Shown: positions 7,684 through 17,043, counted from the stretch's first letter. The stretch: DNA of 64,000 nucleotides from Hymenobacter frigidus (GCF_014640435.1 NZ_BMGY01000015.1:31953-95952); one strand, 5' to 3'. Numbers and translations: made by a program. Notes: generated by a model not told the origin, from the letters alone.

Positions 7684-10674
7684 ATGGCAGATAATCGTTA
7701 TAAAAATACCCCCGCCGGTCCTTCTGCCAACCGCCCTGCCGAATCCCGGCCGCTGCGGCGCAACGAGGCACGTCCCGGCACCCCCGCCCCTGAAGACGCT
7801 CCGGCCGGGCGCGCTGAGCCCCGCCCCGCCGCCACCAACGTGCCCAAGGCAGCCCGCGTGGCGGCCCCCGCTGCCAAACCCGCCACGGCACCCCGCGCCC
7901 CGCGGGGCCCGCTACCCGGCGTGGTCAACTTGCTGAACCTGCTGCGCGACCGCCGCTTCCACCTGTTCATTGGGTTCGGCCTGTTGTTGGGCAGTTTGTA
8001 CCTCACCATTGCTTTCACCTCGTTTCTGTTCACCGGTCACGCCGACCAGAGCGTGGTCGGTTCCCTGGGCACCGTACCCGTGAAGGAAGCCGGGCAGGAA
8101 TCCAATAACTGGCTGGGTTTGCTCGGGGCCTGGGCCGCGCATCTGTTCATCTACAAACTGTTTGGGGTGGCGGCGTTTGCCCTCATTCCCATCGTGTTTT
8201 TTCTGGGGTATAAGATTGTGTTCCGCACGGCCGGCGGCTCGGCGAGCTACGTGCTGGCCTTGGGGCTGTTCACCATGGCGTGGCTAAGCGTGCTGCTCGG
8301 CTACGTGGTCGTGACCCTGGCCACGCCCGGGGCCGACCCCGTGTTGGCCCACCGCCTCGATTTTTTGAGCGGGGGAGTAGGCTTCGAAGCCGCTTCCTGG
8401 CTCGACAGCCTCATCGGCTGGGGCACGGTGCTGCTGCTGGCCTTCGCGCTGATATCCTTCGTGGTGTTTTTCTTCAACGTAACCAGCCTCAACCTGAGCC
8501 GCTTCCGCAGCCTTAGCTCCGAGGATGATGCCGACGAAGACGCCGAGCTGGAGGCCGAGCTGGCCGCAGAGCAAGCTGCCGCTGTAGCCCCGGTAGCCGC
8601 CGCAATTCCAGAAAAGCCCAAGGCCGTTATGCCCGCTCCAACGGGGCAAAGCGCTACTGCCGCGAGCGCTGCTACGGTGGTCGCCGGTGGTGCGCAGGCC
8701 GCGCGCCCAGCGCTGGAGCTGGATGCTGATGACTCGCCCGGTACGCCTGCTGCTGCAGTTGAGTTTGAGCCCGCCCCTCGGGCCAGCGCTGGTTTGCCCC
8801 TCAGCGTGGCGGGCCTGGCGGTGGCTCCGGCCTTAACCACTGCTGCGACGACGGCTGCGGCCGCTGCGGTGGCGGTACCGCTGGTAACTGCTGGCCCGGC
8901 CTTTTCCATCGAAATGCCGATAGCCGACGAGCCGCCGGTAGCGGCCAGTGCCTCCGTATCTGCTATTCCTACGCCGCTTTCGCTGGCTGATTTGGCTGAT
9001 GGCGACTTGCCCGTGCCTGCCCCGCGCGCCTCGCTGCCCGCTCCTCGCTCCCTTGAAATCACCACGCCGGGCCGCGACGACCTCGACCCCAATGCCGGAG
9101 CCGCCATTGCTGCCGTGGCCGACGAAGACGAGGATGCCGACGCCATGCCGGCCGGCAACTACGACCCCACGCTGGACCTCGCCCGCTACCAATTCCCGAC
9201 TCTGGAGCTGCTCAACGACTACGGCGTAGCCAAAGCCCAGGTAACCAAAGAGGAGCTGGAAGCCAACAAGGACCGCATCGTGGAGACGCTGGGCCACTAC
9301 GGCATCAGTATCGCCAGCATCAAGGCCACCATCGGGCCCACGGTCACGCTCTACGAAATTGTGCCCGAAGCGGGCGTGCGCATCTCCAAAATCAAGGCGC
9401 TGGAGGATGATATTGCCCTGAGTCTGGCCGCGTTGGGCATCCGCATCATTGCCCCTATTCCGGGCAAGGGCACCATCGGCATCGAGGTGCCGAATGCCAA
9501 GAAGGAAATGGTGAGCATTCGCTCGGTGCTGGGCTCGGAGAAGTTCGCCCGCACCGAAATGGACCTGCCCATTGCCTTTGGCCGCACCATCACCAACGAG
9601 GTATTCGTGGCCGACCTGGCTAAAATGCCCCACTTGCTCATGGCTGGTGCCACGGGCCAGGGCAAGTCGGTGGGCCTGAACGTGATTCTGGCTTCGCTAC
9701 TTTACAAGCGTCATCCCGCCACGCTAAAATTCGTGCTCGTCGACCCCAAAAAGGTGGAATTGAGCATCTTTAATAAGATTGAGCGCCACTACCTGGCCAA
9801 GCTGCCCGACACCGACGAAGCCATTATCACCGACACCAAGAAGGTGGTGAATACGCTGAATTCGCTGTGCATGGAGATGGACCGGCGCTACGACCTGCTC
9901 AAAGAAGCCGGCTGCCGCAATCTGAAGGAGTACAACGTCAAGTTCATCGAGCGCCGCCTCAACCCCAAGAAGGGTCACCGCTTCCTGCCCTTCATCGTGC
10001 TGGTGATTGACGAGCTGGCCGACCTGATGATGACGGCCGGCAAGGAAGTAGAAACGCCCATTGCGCGCCTCGCCCAACTGGCCCGCGCCATCGGCATTCA
10101 CCTCATCGTGGCCACCCAGCGGCCTTCGGTAAACGTGATTACGGGCATCATCAAAGCCAATTTCCCCTGCCGGATTTCCTTCAAGGTGACCAGCAAGATT
10201 GACTCGCGCACCATTCTGGACACCGGCGGAGCCGACCAGCTTGTTGGGCAGGGCGACATGCTGTTCTCGGCCGGTTCCGACCTGATTCGGGTGCAGTGCG
10301 CCTTTATCGACACGCCGGAAGTGGACCGGGTTTGCGACTTTATTGGGGAGCAGCAGGGCTATTCCGACGCCTACCTGCTGCCCGAAGTGGCCGGGGCCGA
10401 CGGTGATGCCGGCGGCGGCAACGAGGAAATGGACCCCTCGGAACGCGACTCCATGTTTGAGGATGCGGCCCGCTGCATTGTGCTGCATCAGCAGGGCAGC
10501 ACCAGCCTTCTTCAGCGCAAGCTCAAGCTGGGCTACAACCGAGCCGGCCGACTCATCGACCAGCTTCAGCACGCCGGTATTGTGGGGCCTTTTGAGGGCA
10601 GTAAGGCCCGCGATGTACTTATTCCCGACGAGTACCAGCTGGAACAACTGCTGACCAGCATAAAGTCGAAGTAG
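7684..10674 (+). CDS. ftsK: DNA translocase FtsK/SpoIIIE
   Basis: A 996-residue double-stranded DNA pump acting at the division septum in chromosome segregation. After a basic Pro/Ala-rich N-terminus there are four membrane segments (about residues 90-270), then a long Ala/Pro/Asp-rich linker (about 280-490), then the motor. Walker A GATGQGKS is at residues 655-662 and Walker B LVIDELADLMM starts near 773. The C-terminal gamma winged helix (QGSTSLLQRKLKLGYNRAGRLIDQL) that reads polar DNA signals is intact. xerD lies 0.6 kb upstream, matching the FtsK-XerD partnership. Confidence 0.95.
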   Translation: MADNRYKNTPAGPSANRPAESRPLRRNEARPGTPAPEDAPAGRAEPRPAATNVPKAARVAAPAAKPATAPRAPRGPLPGVVNLLNLLRDRRFHLFIGFGLLLGSLYLTIAFTSFLFTGHADQSVVGSLGTVPVKEAGQESNNWLGLLGAWAAHLFIYKLFGVAAFALIPIVFFLGYKIVFRTAGGSASYVLALGLFTMAWLSVLLGYVVVTLATPGADPVLAHRLDFLSGGVGFEAASWLDSLIGWGTVLLLAFALISFVVFFFNVTSLNLSRFRSLSSEDDADEDAELEAELAAEQAAAVAPVAAAIPEKPKAVMPAPTGQSATAASAATVVAGGAQAARPALELDADDSPGTPAAAVEFEPAPRASAGLPLSVAGLAVAPALTTAATTAAAAAVAVPLVTAGPAFSIEMPIADEPPVAASASVSAIPTPLSLADLADGDLPVPAPRASLPAPRSLEITTPGRDDLDPNAGAAIAAVADEDEDADAMPAGNYDPTLDLARYQFPTLELLNDYGVAKAQVTKEELEANKDRIVETLGHYGISIASIKATIGPTVTLYEIVPEAGVRISKIKALEDDIALSLAALGIRIIAPIPGKGTIGIEVPNAKKEMVSIRSVLGSEKFARTEMDLPIAFGRTITNEVFVADLAKMPHLLMAGATGQGKSVGLNVILASLLYKRHPATLKFVLVDPKKVELSIFNKIERHYLAKLPDTDEAIITDTKKVVNTLNSLCMEMDRRYDLLKEAGCRNLKEYNVKFIERRLNPKKGHRFLPFIVLVIDELADLMMTAGKEVETPIARLAQLARAIGIHLIVATQRPSVNVITGIIKANFPCRISFKVTSKIDSRTILDTGGADQLVGQGDMLFSAGSDLIRVQCAFIDTPEVDRVCDFIGEQQGYSDAYLLPEVAGADGDAGGGNEEMDPSERDSMFEDAARCIVLHQQGSTSLLQRKLKLGYNRAGRLIDQLQHAGIVGPFEGSKARDVLIPDEYQLEQLLTSIKSK

Positions 10675-10770
10675 CGCATGCATACTGCCGCCCGCACGGT
10701 GCCGCTTGGGTCTGGCGGAACAGTGGCCGGGTGCTTGCTCCCTCACGAAAGCCAGATATTGCGCCCGAAC

Positions 10771-10778
10771 TATTTTTG
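10771..10778 (+). promoter_or_regulatory. Candidate -7 box TATTTTTG upstream of the LolA-like gene
   Basis: An exact match to TAnnTTTG, 108 bases before the ATG at 10887. The 5' leader would be about 100 bases. The space between ftsK and this gene (10675-10886) shows no convincing gene. Confidence 0.35.
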
Positions 10779-10886
10779 CCTTCATCGGGCTTTCACTGAT
10801 ATCCTGGCCGGTTGTTTGTTAAGCCGTATCCGTATCAGGCTTTTTAGGCGTGGCACAAGCGCCTCTTGAACTCTCCCTCCCTACTA

Positions 10887-11531
10887 ATGAAAAAATCATT
10901 TTCCCTGCTGTTGCTCGCGGCCTCGCTGGCTTTGCCCGCCGCCGCCCAACAGGACCCCAAAGCCGGCAAGATTCTGGACCAGATGAGCGCCAAGTATCAG
11001 GCGCTGAAAGCTTTTCAGGCAACTTTCACTCAAACCCTGGAAAATCCTGGTGCCAAGGTGAAGCAAAACATCAACGGCGACATCACGGTGAGCGGCCAGA
11101 AGTTTCGCCTCAAAATCAGCGGTCAGGAAGTCATCAATGATGGCAAAACCACCTGGACCTATCTGAAGAACGAAAACGAGGTGAATATTTCCGATTCGGA
11201 CCCGGACTCGCAGGAAATGTCGCCCTCGCAGATTTACACGATGTATAAAAAGGGTTATAAGTACAACTACGTGCAGCAGGTAACCGAAGGCGGCGAGTCC
11301 CTCGATGTCATTGATTTGTCGCCGGATAACCGTCAGAATGACGTGTTTAAAGTGCGACTTAAGGTGCGAAAATCGGATGCCTCGGTGAAAAGCTGGCAGA
11401 TGTTCAAGAAAAACGGCAATCAGTACACCTTCTACATCAAGAAATTCCAGCCCAATCCGTCCACCAATGCCGGCACGTTTGCCTTCGACAAGGCCAAGTA
11501 CAAAGGCGTGAAAGTGGTGGACCTACGCTAA
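10887..11531 (+). CDS. LolA-like outer-membrane lipoprotein carrier protein
   Basis: A 214-residue periplasmic protein. The start at 10887 gives a clean signal peptide, MKKSFSLLLLAASLALPAAA, with cleavage after AAAQ. The mature part has the LolA pattern: DQMSAKYQALKAFQATFTQT, then GDITVSGQKFRLKISGQEV and DGKTTWTYLKNENEVNI. LolA carries lipoproteins across the periplasm. Bacteroidota often encode several LolA-like proteins, so this may not be the only one. A terminator at 11556-11588 suggests it is transcribed alone. Confidence 0.8.
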   Translation: MKKSFSLLLLAASLALPAAAQQDPKAGKILDQMSAKYQALKAFQATFTQTLENPGAKVKQNINGDITVSGQKFRLKISGQEVINDGKTTWTYLKNENEVNISDSDPDSQEMSPSQIYTMYKKGYKYNYVQQVTEGGESLDVIDLSPDNRQNDVFKVRLKVRKSDASVKSWQMFKKNGNQYTFYIKKFQPNPSTNAGTFAFDKAKYKGVKVVDLR

Positions 11532-11555
11532 GCCGCCTATTCAGTGTCTAATTTC

Positions 11556-11588
11556 AAACGGCCCGCTTCGAAAGAGGCGGGCCGTTTT
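11556..11588 (+). terminator. Rho-independent terminator after the LolA-like gene
   Basis: The stem AAACGGCCCGC / GCGGGCCGTTTT has a nine-base loop and a short T run, 24 bases after the stop. It lies within the longest reading frame of the next gene, which supports the later start at 11601. Confidence 0.8.
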
Positions 11589-11600
11589 ACATTTGCTGCC

Positions 11601-12902
11601 ATGCGCGAAGATTTTCTCCATTACGTATGGCAGCACCAGTACTTTGATAAGGCCGACTTGCGCACGGCCGCGGGTGAGGAAATTCAGGTACTCAAACCGG
11701 GCCACCGCAACGCCGATGCTGGTCCCGATTTCCTGAACGCCCGCCTGCGCCTGGGCGACGTGGAATGGAACGGGGCGGTGGAAATCCACCTGCGCTCGTC
11801 CGACTGGGCCCGCCACAACCACCAAATCGATGCCAAGTACGACCAGGTGGTGCTGCACGTAGTGGGCAGCCACGATGCCGAAGTGGTGCGCACCAACGGC
11901 AGCCCAATTCCGGCGCTGGCCCTCCAAACCCGCCTCGCGCCCGAGCTGCTGGCCCGCTACCAGGCCCTGGTAGATGCGCCGACGACTGCCCCGCTGCCCT
12001 GCGCGCCACTGCTGAAGCTGGTGCCCGAAATCACGAAAACGATGATGACGGAGCGCGCTTTGCTGGAGCGCGTGGAACGCAAGGCCGACACGGTTCTGGA
12101 GCTGCACCAGCACCTGGGGCAGGATTGGGAAGCCACGGCCTACCACGCGCTCATGGCCGCTTTTGGGTTCCAGAAAAACAGCGAGCCGCTGGCGCGCCTT
12201 GCCAAGGCAGTTCCGCTGGCCGTGCTGCGCCGCCACCGGCACGACCAGCGCCAGTTGGAAGCGCTACTGTTTGGGCAGGCCGGCTTTCTGGCTGAAAACG
12301 ACGAAACAGCTACCGACGCCTACATTCAGGACTTGCGGCGGGAGCACGATTTCCTGCGGCATAAATACAACTTGGGTGCGGCCGCGATGGCCGTGCACGA
12401 ATGGAACTACCTCCGCCTGCGGCCGGCCAATTTTCCGCCCGTGCGTTTGGGCCAGCTAGTGGGTCTATTGCACGCCCGTCCGGCCCTGTTCGATGCCCTG
12501 CTGACGGCGCAAAGCGTGGCGGCGCTCACCGAATTCTTTCAGGCCCCAGCGCCGGATTATTGGCGCGCACATTTCCGGCCCGGCCGGCCGGGGAAAGTAC
12601 CCAGTCTGGGCAAAGCCAGTATTGATTTGCTGATTACCAATGTAGTGGTGCCGTTGCGCGTGGCCTATGCCCGCCACGTGGGCCAGCCTGCTGTGGTCGA
12701 AAGCAGCGTAGCGCTCCTTAGTGAGCTGCCCGCTGAGCACAACCAATTCACTGACGTGTACGAGACGCTGGGGTTTGCCCACCGCACCGCCGCCGACTCG
12801 CAGGGACTGCTGGCGCTGCACAAAAACTACTGCGTTCCACGCCGCTGCCTGCACTGCGCCATTGGCAGCCGGCTGGTGCAGCAGCCTCGAATTATAAGAT
12901 GA
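11601..12902 (+). CDS. DUF2851 family protein
   Basis: A 433-residue cytosolic protein. The start at 11601 (MREDFLHYVWQHQYFDKADL) follows the terminator and matches the family N-terminus. The conserved region LKPGHRNADAGPDFLNARLR, then EWNGAVEIHLRSSDW and DQVVLHVVGSHDAEV, is typical of DUF2851, a Bacteroidota family without a known role. The C-terminus carries a CVPRRCLHCAIG cysteine cluster. The stop overlaps the start of the next gene by four bases (ATGA), indicating translational coupling. Confidence 0.85.
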   Translation: MREDFLHYVWQHQYFDKADLRTAAGEEIQVLKPGHRNADAGPDFLNARLRLGDVEWNGAVEIHLRSSDWARHNHQIDAKYDQVVLHVVGSHDAEVVRTNGSPIPALALQTRLAPELLARYQALVDAPTTAPLPCAPLLKLVPEITKTMMTERALLERVERKADTVLELHQHLGQDWEATAYHALMAAFGFQKNSEPLARLAKAVPLAVLRRHRHDQRQLEALLFGQAGFLAENDETATDAYIQDLRREHDFLRHKYNLGAAAMAVHEWNYLRLRPANFPPVRLGQLVGLLHARPALFDALLTAQSVAALTEFFQAPAPDYWRAHFRPGRPGKVPSLGKASIDLLITNVVVPLRVAYARHVGQPAVVESSVALLSELPAEHNQFTDVYETLGFAHRTAADSQGLLALHKNYCVPRRCLHCAIGSRLVQQPRIIR

Positions 12903-14200
12903 AAGTAGTACTAGCCATTCTGCTCAATGTAGGCTTACTGGTACTGCTGCTGCCTTGGCTGCGGCGGCAGTGGTCGGGAACATGGCGTGGGGTGTTCGGC
13001 CTATCCCTTGGGCTGCGGGTTTTGGTGGGAGCGGTTCGTAACTGGCATCCCCAAGCCGATGCGGCCTTTATGAGTTTTGTGGGGCGCTTGGTTACGGACA
13101 AAATCTGGCAGCACCCCACCCAAACTTGGGACATTCTAACCCGGGCCGTTACCGTCTTTCCCAAAGGTCACGCGTCTTACGATTTTGTTTTTCGCAATAC
13201 CTCTAATACCTGGATTTTGATAAAGGTATTGGCCGTGCTAAACTTGGCCTCTTTGGAAATTGACTGGCTGAACGCGCTTTACTTAAGCCTGTTCGCCTTT
13301 GTAGGCTGTTGGGTCTTGGCTCGTACGCTGGTCAATGTATTCCCTGATACACCGGCGGGGGCTGGATTGGTGGCCTTTCTGTTTTGGCCGTCGGTATGGT
13401 TCTGGGCCACAGGCATTAGCAAAGAAGCTGTTTTACTGGGAAGCGGAGCTTGGCTCACGGCTCGGGTGATGGATATTTGCTTTGGTCCGACTCGGTCTGG
13501 GTGGGCTTGGGCGGCGTGGCTGCCGGGCACGGTGGTGCTGGCGCTGGTGCACTTCGGTATGCGCTATTTCTTCGCTGTGCCACTAATCGGGGTGCTGGTG
13601 GGCGTGGCAATAGTGCAAGCCCTGTGGCGTAGCGGCGTGGTGCGGCAGCACGGCGTGCAGGCCTTGGTGCTGGCAACTGTATTGGGGAGTGGCGTGTGGC
13701 TGGTTCCGCAATTGAGCACGGCGTTCAGTTTGAATAAATTCACGAATCAGGTAATGAAAGTTTACTCCTTCGATGTTGCGCATTCGATAGGCAGGCCCCA
13801 TTTTGAATATCCTAACCTGCGGCCCACTGGCACAAGTATTGCCGCGCACGCTCCGTTGGCTGCGGCCAATGCCCTGACCCGGCCGTGGCTGGGAGAGTCG
13901 TGGCAGCCCCTGTACGTTGCTGCCGCCCTTGAAAACGTGGCCCTGTTGGTCCTGCTGGCGCTGGCTGGGTGGGCTGTGGTACGCGGCCGGCCCGGCCGGC
14001 TACCCTTTGGCTTAACGCTAGGCCTGATTATCTTTTGCCTAGTGCTGGCTTTTCTCATCGGCCTGACAACCCCCAATCTGGGCTCGCTCAACCGCTACCG
14101 TAGCGGGCTGCTGCCCTATTTGTTGCTGCTGCTACTTCAGAATGACTACGCCGCGGCCGTACTTCGGCGGCTGGGCTTGGAGCGGGGAAGCTGGCGGTAG
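12899..14200 (+). CDS. Unknown polytopic membrane protein
   Basis: A 433-residue protein with roughly ten hydrophobic segments and the loop WPSVWFWATGISKEAVLLGSG near residue 165. The layout and that loop recall envelope-polysaccharide membrane enzymes (polymerase or GT-C-like), but I do not recognise a family. The start overlaps the DUF2851 stop by four bases. The next gene is a NeuD-like acyltransferase, which weakly suggests a cell-surface role. GC-rich palindromic CGGCCGGCCCGGCCGG lies near 13985. Confidence 0.5.
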   Translation: MKVVLAILLNVGLLVLLLPWLRRQWSGTWRGVFGLSLGLRVLVGAVRNWHPQADAAFMSFVGRLVTDKIWQHPTQTWDILTRAVTVFPKGHASYDFVFRNTSNTWILIKVLAVLNLASLEIDWLNALYLSLFAFVGCWVLARTLVNVFPDTPAGAGLVAFLFWPSVWFWATGISKEAVLLGSGAWLTARVMDICFGPTRSGWAWAAWLPGTVVLALVHFGMRYFFAVPLIGVLVGVAIVQALWRSGVVRQHGVQALVLATVLGSGVWLVPQLSTAFSLNKFTNQVMKVYSFDVAHSIGRPHFEYPNLRPTGTSIAAHAPLAAANALTRPWLGESWQPLYVAAALENVALLVLLALAGWAVVRGRPGRLPFGLTLGLIIFCLVLAFLIGLTTPNLGSLNRYRSGLLPYLLLLLLQNDYAAAVLRRLGLERGSWR

Positions 14201-14252
14201 CTTGGGCCGCGCTGCCCGTTCGTTCGCAAAACAGCCCCTGCGGCTCGCATCG

Positions 14253-14260
14253 TACCTTTG
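14253..14260 (+). promoter_or_regulatory. Candidate -7 box TACCTTTG
   Basis: An exact TAnnTTTG match 67 bases before the acyltransferase ATG at 14328, suggesting a promoter separate from the membrane gene upstream. Confidence 0.45.
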
Positions 14261-14327
14261 CGTTTCGGGCCTGTTTCCGGCGGCGTATTGCTGCCGGAGC
14301 TAAGCGCCGAAATTTGCAACGCAATTC

Positions 14328-14960
14328 ATGGAAAATCCCGTTATTATTCTTGGTGCCCAGACGGTTGGCACGGCTGCTCTCGATGCTTTTCTCTCCAACG
14401 AAGTGGTGGTGTACTGCTTGCTCGACGACGATGCCAAGCTGCAAGGCACGGAGTTGCTCGACGTGCCCGTGATGGGCAATACCGACGACGGCGAACTGCT
14501 GAAGTTGCTGGGTAAAAAATGCGAGGTATTCGTAGCTACCGAGGACACGGCCAGCCGCCGCAGCCTCACCCAAATGCTGCGCACCGAGTACGAAGCTGTG
14601 CCGGTAAATGCCATTCATGCGCGGGCCAGCGTATCGGCACACGCCACGCTGGGCCACGGCAACTACGTGGGCCCCAACGCGGTGGTAGCCGCTACCGCCA
14701 CGCTCGGCGACAGCTGCCTGATTGGGGCCAACTGCGTGGTTGAAGCCCGTGCCAACGTCGGCAGCTTTGCCCAGCTGGGCAGCGGAGCCTTGCTCGGGGC
14801 CGATGTGCAAGTGGGGGAGCTGGCTTTCATCGGGGCGGGAGCCGTGGTGGTGGCCGGCGTCAAAATCGGTGATAAAGCCCGTGTTGGGGCTGGCTCGGTG
14901 GTGGTGGCCGATGTGGCCAGTGGCCAGACCGTGTTCGGCAATCCAGCGGTTAAAGTTTAG
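14328..14960 (+). CDS. NeuD-like sugar O-acyltransferase (hexapeptide repeat)
   Basis: A 210-residue protein. Residues ~1-85 form the PglD/NeuD N-terminal nucleotide-sugar-binding domain (VIILGAQTVGTAALDAFL, then VYCLLDDDAKLQGTELLDVP). The rest is a left-handed beta helix of hexapeptide repeats (GNYVGPNAVVAATATLG, IGANCVVEARANVG, and so on) ending in VFGNPAVKV. Such enzymes add acetyl groups to sugars of surface glycans. The acceptor is unknown. The gene is 8 bases before trhO. Confidence 0.8.
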   Translation: MENPVIILGAQTVGTAALDAFLSNEVVVYCLLDDDAKLQGTELLDVPVMGNTDDGELLKLLGKKCEVFVATEDTASRRSLTQMLRTEYEAVPVNAIHARASVSAHATLGHGNYVGPNAVVAATATLGDSCLIGANCVVEARANVGSFAQLGSGALLGADVQVGELAFIGAGAVVVAGVKIGDKARVGAGSVVVADVASGQTVFGNPAVKV

Positions 14961-14968
14961 TTAAAAGA

Positions 14969-15925
14969 ATGTACCAGGTTCTGCTGTATTACTGCTACAC
15001 GCCCCTCGATAACCCGGAGGAGTTTCGCGACGAGCACCATCGATTGTGCCTGAAGCTGGATTTGCGCGGGCGCATAATTGTGGCGGGCGAGGGGCTGAAT
15101 GGAACGGTATCGGGCACCGTGGAAAACTGCGCCCGCTACATGGCGGCGATAAAGGCTGACCCGCGCCTTGCCGCGCTCGAATTCAAGGTCGATGACGTGC
15201 CGGCCCACACGTTTCAGAAGCTGCACGTGCGCGTGAAGCCCGAAATCGTGCACAGCAGCCTGCATCACATGCGGCCGCACGAAAAAACCGGTCAGCACCT
15301 ATCGCCCGCCGAATTTAAGGCACTGAAAGACCGCGACGATGTGGTGGTACTGGATGTGCGTTCCGACTACGAGTACAATCTTGGCCGCTTCAAGAACGCC
15401 GTAACGCTCGATATGGAGAACTTCCGTGATTTCCCCGAGCGCGTGGAGAAATTAAAGGAGTTCAAAAACAAGAAAATCCTGACCTACTGCACCGGCGGCG
15501 TAAAGTGCGAAAAAGCCAGCGCCTACCTGCTGGAACAAGGTTTTGAAAATGTGTACCAGCTGCACGGCGGTATCATCAAGTACGGTATTGAGGCCGGGGG
15601 CGAGGATTTTGATGGCCAGTGCTACGTGTTTGACAACCGCGTGGCGGTGGATGTGAACCGTGTAAATCCCACCGTGATTTCGCGTTGCCAGCACTGCCAG
15701 AAGCCCAGCAACCGCTTGGTCAACTGCGCCAACCCACACTGCAATGCCCATCTGCCACTCTGCGAAGCCTGCGGCGCGGAGCTGCGCGGAGCCTGTTCCG
15801 AAGCCTGCGCCGCTCATCCCGGCAAGCGCCCCTACAACGCTACCGGTGTCTACTTCAAGCCGAGCAACCATTACACGCCCGCCCAGGGCCTGACCTCTTA
15901 CGCTAGGGGACTGGTAGAAAATTAA
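14969..15925 (+). CDS. trhO: tRNA uridine(34) hydroxylase, rhodanese family
   Basis: A 318-residue protein of the YceA/TrhO family, which makes 5-hydroxyuridine at position 34 of tRNAs. The N-terminal acylphosphatase-like domain contains IVAGEGLNGTVSG (~37-49). The rhodanese domain (~115-215) carries the active loop CTGGVKC at 174-180. The C-terminal part has several CxxC pairs (CQHCQ, CEACG) typical of the longer family members. It starts 8 bases after the acyltransferase gene and is probably co-transcribed with it. Confidence 0.92.
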   Translation: MYQVLLYYCYTPLDNPEEFRDEHHRLCLKLDLRGRIIVAGEGLNGTVSGTVENCARYMAAIKADPRLAALEFKVDDVPAHTFQKLHVRVKPEIVHSSLHHMRPHEKTGQHLSPAEFKALKDRDDVVVLDVRSDYEYNLGRFKNAVTLDMENFRDFPERVEKLKEFKNKKILTYCTGGVKCEKASAYLLEQGFENVYQLHGGIIKYGIEAGGEDFDGQCYVFDNRVAVDVNRVNPTVISRCQHCQKPSNRLVNCANPHCNAHLPLCEACGAELRGACSEACAAHPGKRPYNATGVYFKPSNHYTPAQGLTSYARGLVEN

Positions 15926-15953
15926 AAATGATAAATGCCCAGCCGCATTCTTT

Positions 15954-16033
15954 GAGGCTGTTTAGGAATTCAAAACGTCTGTCATCCCGAGCCTGCGAAG
16001 AATGACAGACGTTTTGAATTCCTAAACAGCCTC
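15954..16033. repeat. Near-perfect 80-bp palindrome containing a GTCATCCCGAGC core
   Basis: The left arm starts GAGGCTGTTTAGGAATTCAA and the right arm is its reverse complement, with about 34 paired bases. The loop side contains GTCATCCCGAGCCTGCGAAG, close to the interspersed repeat core (compare 47671-47770). It lies between trhO and udp on the same strand. Confidence 0.85.
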
Positions 16034-16090
16034 TTTTGGTCCGGCAGTTCTGACCATTAACTTTTTAATTCTTCATTCTCAATTATTCCC

Positions 16091-16960
16091 ATGATTCCTT
16101 CCTCCGAGCTCATCCTGAACCCCAACGGCAGCATTTACCACCTGAACCTGCTGCCCGACCATATTTCCGATACCATCCTGACCGTGGGCGACCCCGCCCG
16201 GGTGGCACAGGTGAGTCGGCATTTCGATTCGGTGGAGTTTGAGGGTACGCACCGGGAGTTCGTGACCCACGTGGGCTACTACCGCGGCAAGCGCCTCACG
16301 GTGCTCAGCACCGGCATGGGCACCGACAATATTGATATTGTGATGAACGAGCTCGACGCGCTGGTCAATATCGACTTCGTGTCCCGCACCGTGCGCCCGG
16401 CCGAGGAGCGCCTGAGCCTGCGCATCATCCGGCTGGGCACCAGCGGCAGCCTGCAGGCCGATGTGCCCATTGGCGCCATGCTGGCCACCGAGCACGCCGT
16501 GGGCCTCGACAGCCTCATGCAATTCTATCCGCTGATGGAAACCGGCCTGGAAACTGAAATCGCCACCGAACTGCAGCAGACTCTGGGCCTGCCTTTTGCT
16601 CCCTACGTGGTGCGCGGCTCCGACCTGATACGCGAGCAGCTGGGCGCGGGTATGACCATGGGCAACACGCTTACCTGCCCCGGATTCTACGGGCCGCAGG
16701 GCCGCCGCCTGCGCCTCGACCTGCGCCAGCCCGATTACATTGCCCGCCTCCAGGGCTTCCGTCATCAAAGTGCCGAGGGCGAGTTTCGCCTGAGCAATTT
16801 TGAGATGGAAACGGCTGGTTACTATGCGCTGGGCCGCTTGCTGGGCCACGACGTACTCTCGCTCAATGCCATTGTGGCCAACCGCGCCACCGGCGAGTTT
16901 GCCGAAAATGCCACGGCTGTGGTCGATGCCATGATTGAGCGCACCCTGCAGCTTCTCTAA
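16091..16960 (+). CDS. udp: Nucleoside phosphorylase, uridine phosphorylase-like
   Basis: A 289-residue enzyme of the PNP/UDP family. LTVGDPARVAQVSRHFD (~30) is the phosphate-binding start, VLSTGMGTDNIDIVMNEL (~76) is the family GxG segment, and NFEMETAGYYALGRLLGHD (~236) carries the glutamate that binds ribose. Uridine is the likely substrate, although purines cannot be ruled out from sequence alone. It is flanked by a palindrome upstream and a terminator at 17017, so it is probably transcribed alone. Confidence 0.85.
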   Translation: MIPSSELILNPNGSIYHLNLLPDHISDTILTVGDPARVAQVSRHFDSVEFEGTHREFVTHVGYYRGKRLTVLSTGMGTDNIDIVMNELDALVNIDFVSRTVRPAEERLSLRIIRLGTSGSLQADVPIGAMLATEHAVGLDSLMQFYPLMETGLETEIATELQQTLGLPFAPYVVRGSDLIREQLGAGMTMGNTLTCPGFYGPQGRRLRLDLRQPDYIARLQGFRHQSAEGEFRLSNFEMETAGYYALGRLLGHDVLSLNAIVANRATGEFAENATAVVDAMIERTLQLL

Positions 16961-17016
16961 TTCGCGTCCTTCAGCGGTTTCAATAGCATGCCGCAGCATC
17001 TGTTAAAAGTCGATAG

Positions 17017-17043
17017 AAATGGCCCGCTTCGGCGGGCCATTTT
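17017..17043 (+). terminator. Rho-independent terminator after udp
   Basis: AAATGGCCCGC, loop TTCG, GCGGGCCATTTT. A compact stem with a UUCG loop and a short T run, 56 bases after the udp stop. Confidence 0.85.

Noticed and set aside
10678..10869. 63-codon frame after ftsK
   Set aside because: No family-like sequence; it spans the candidate promoter of the LolA-like gene.
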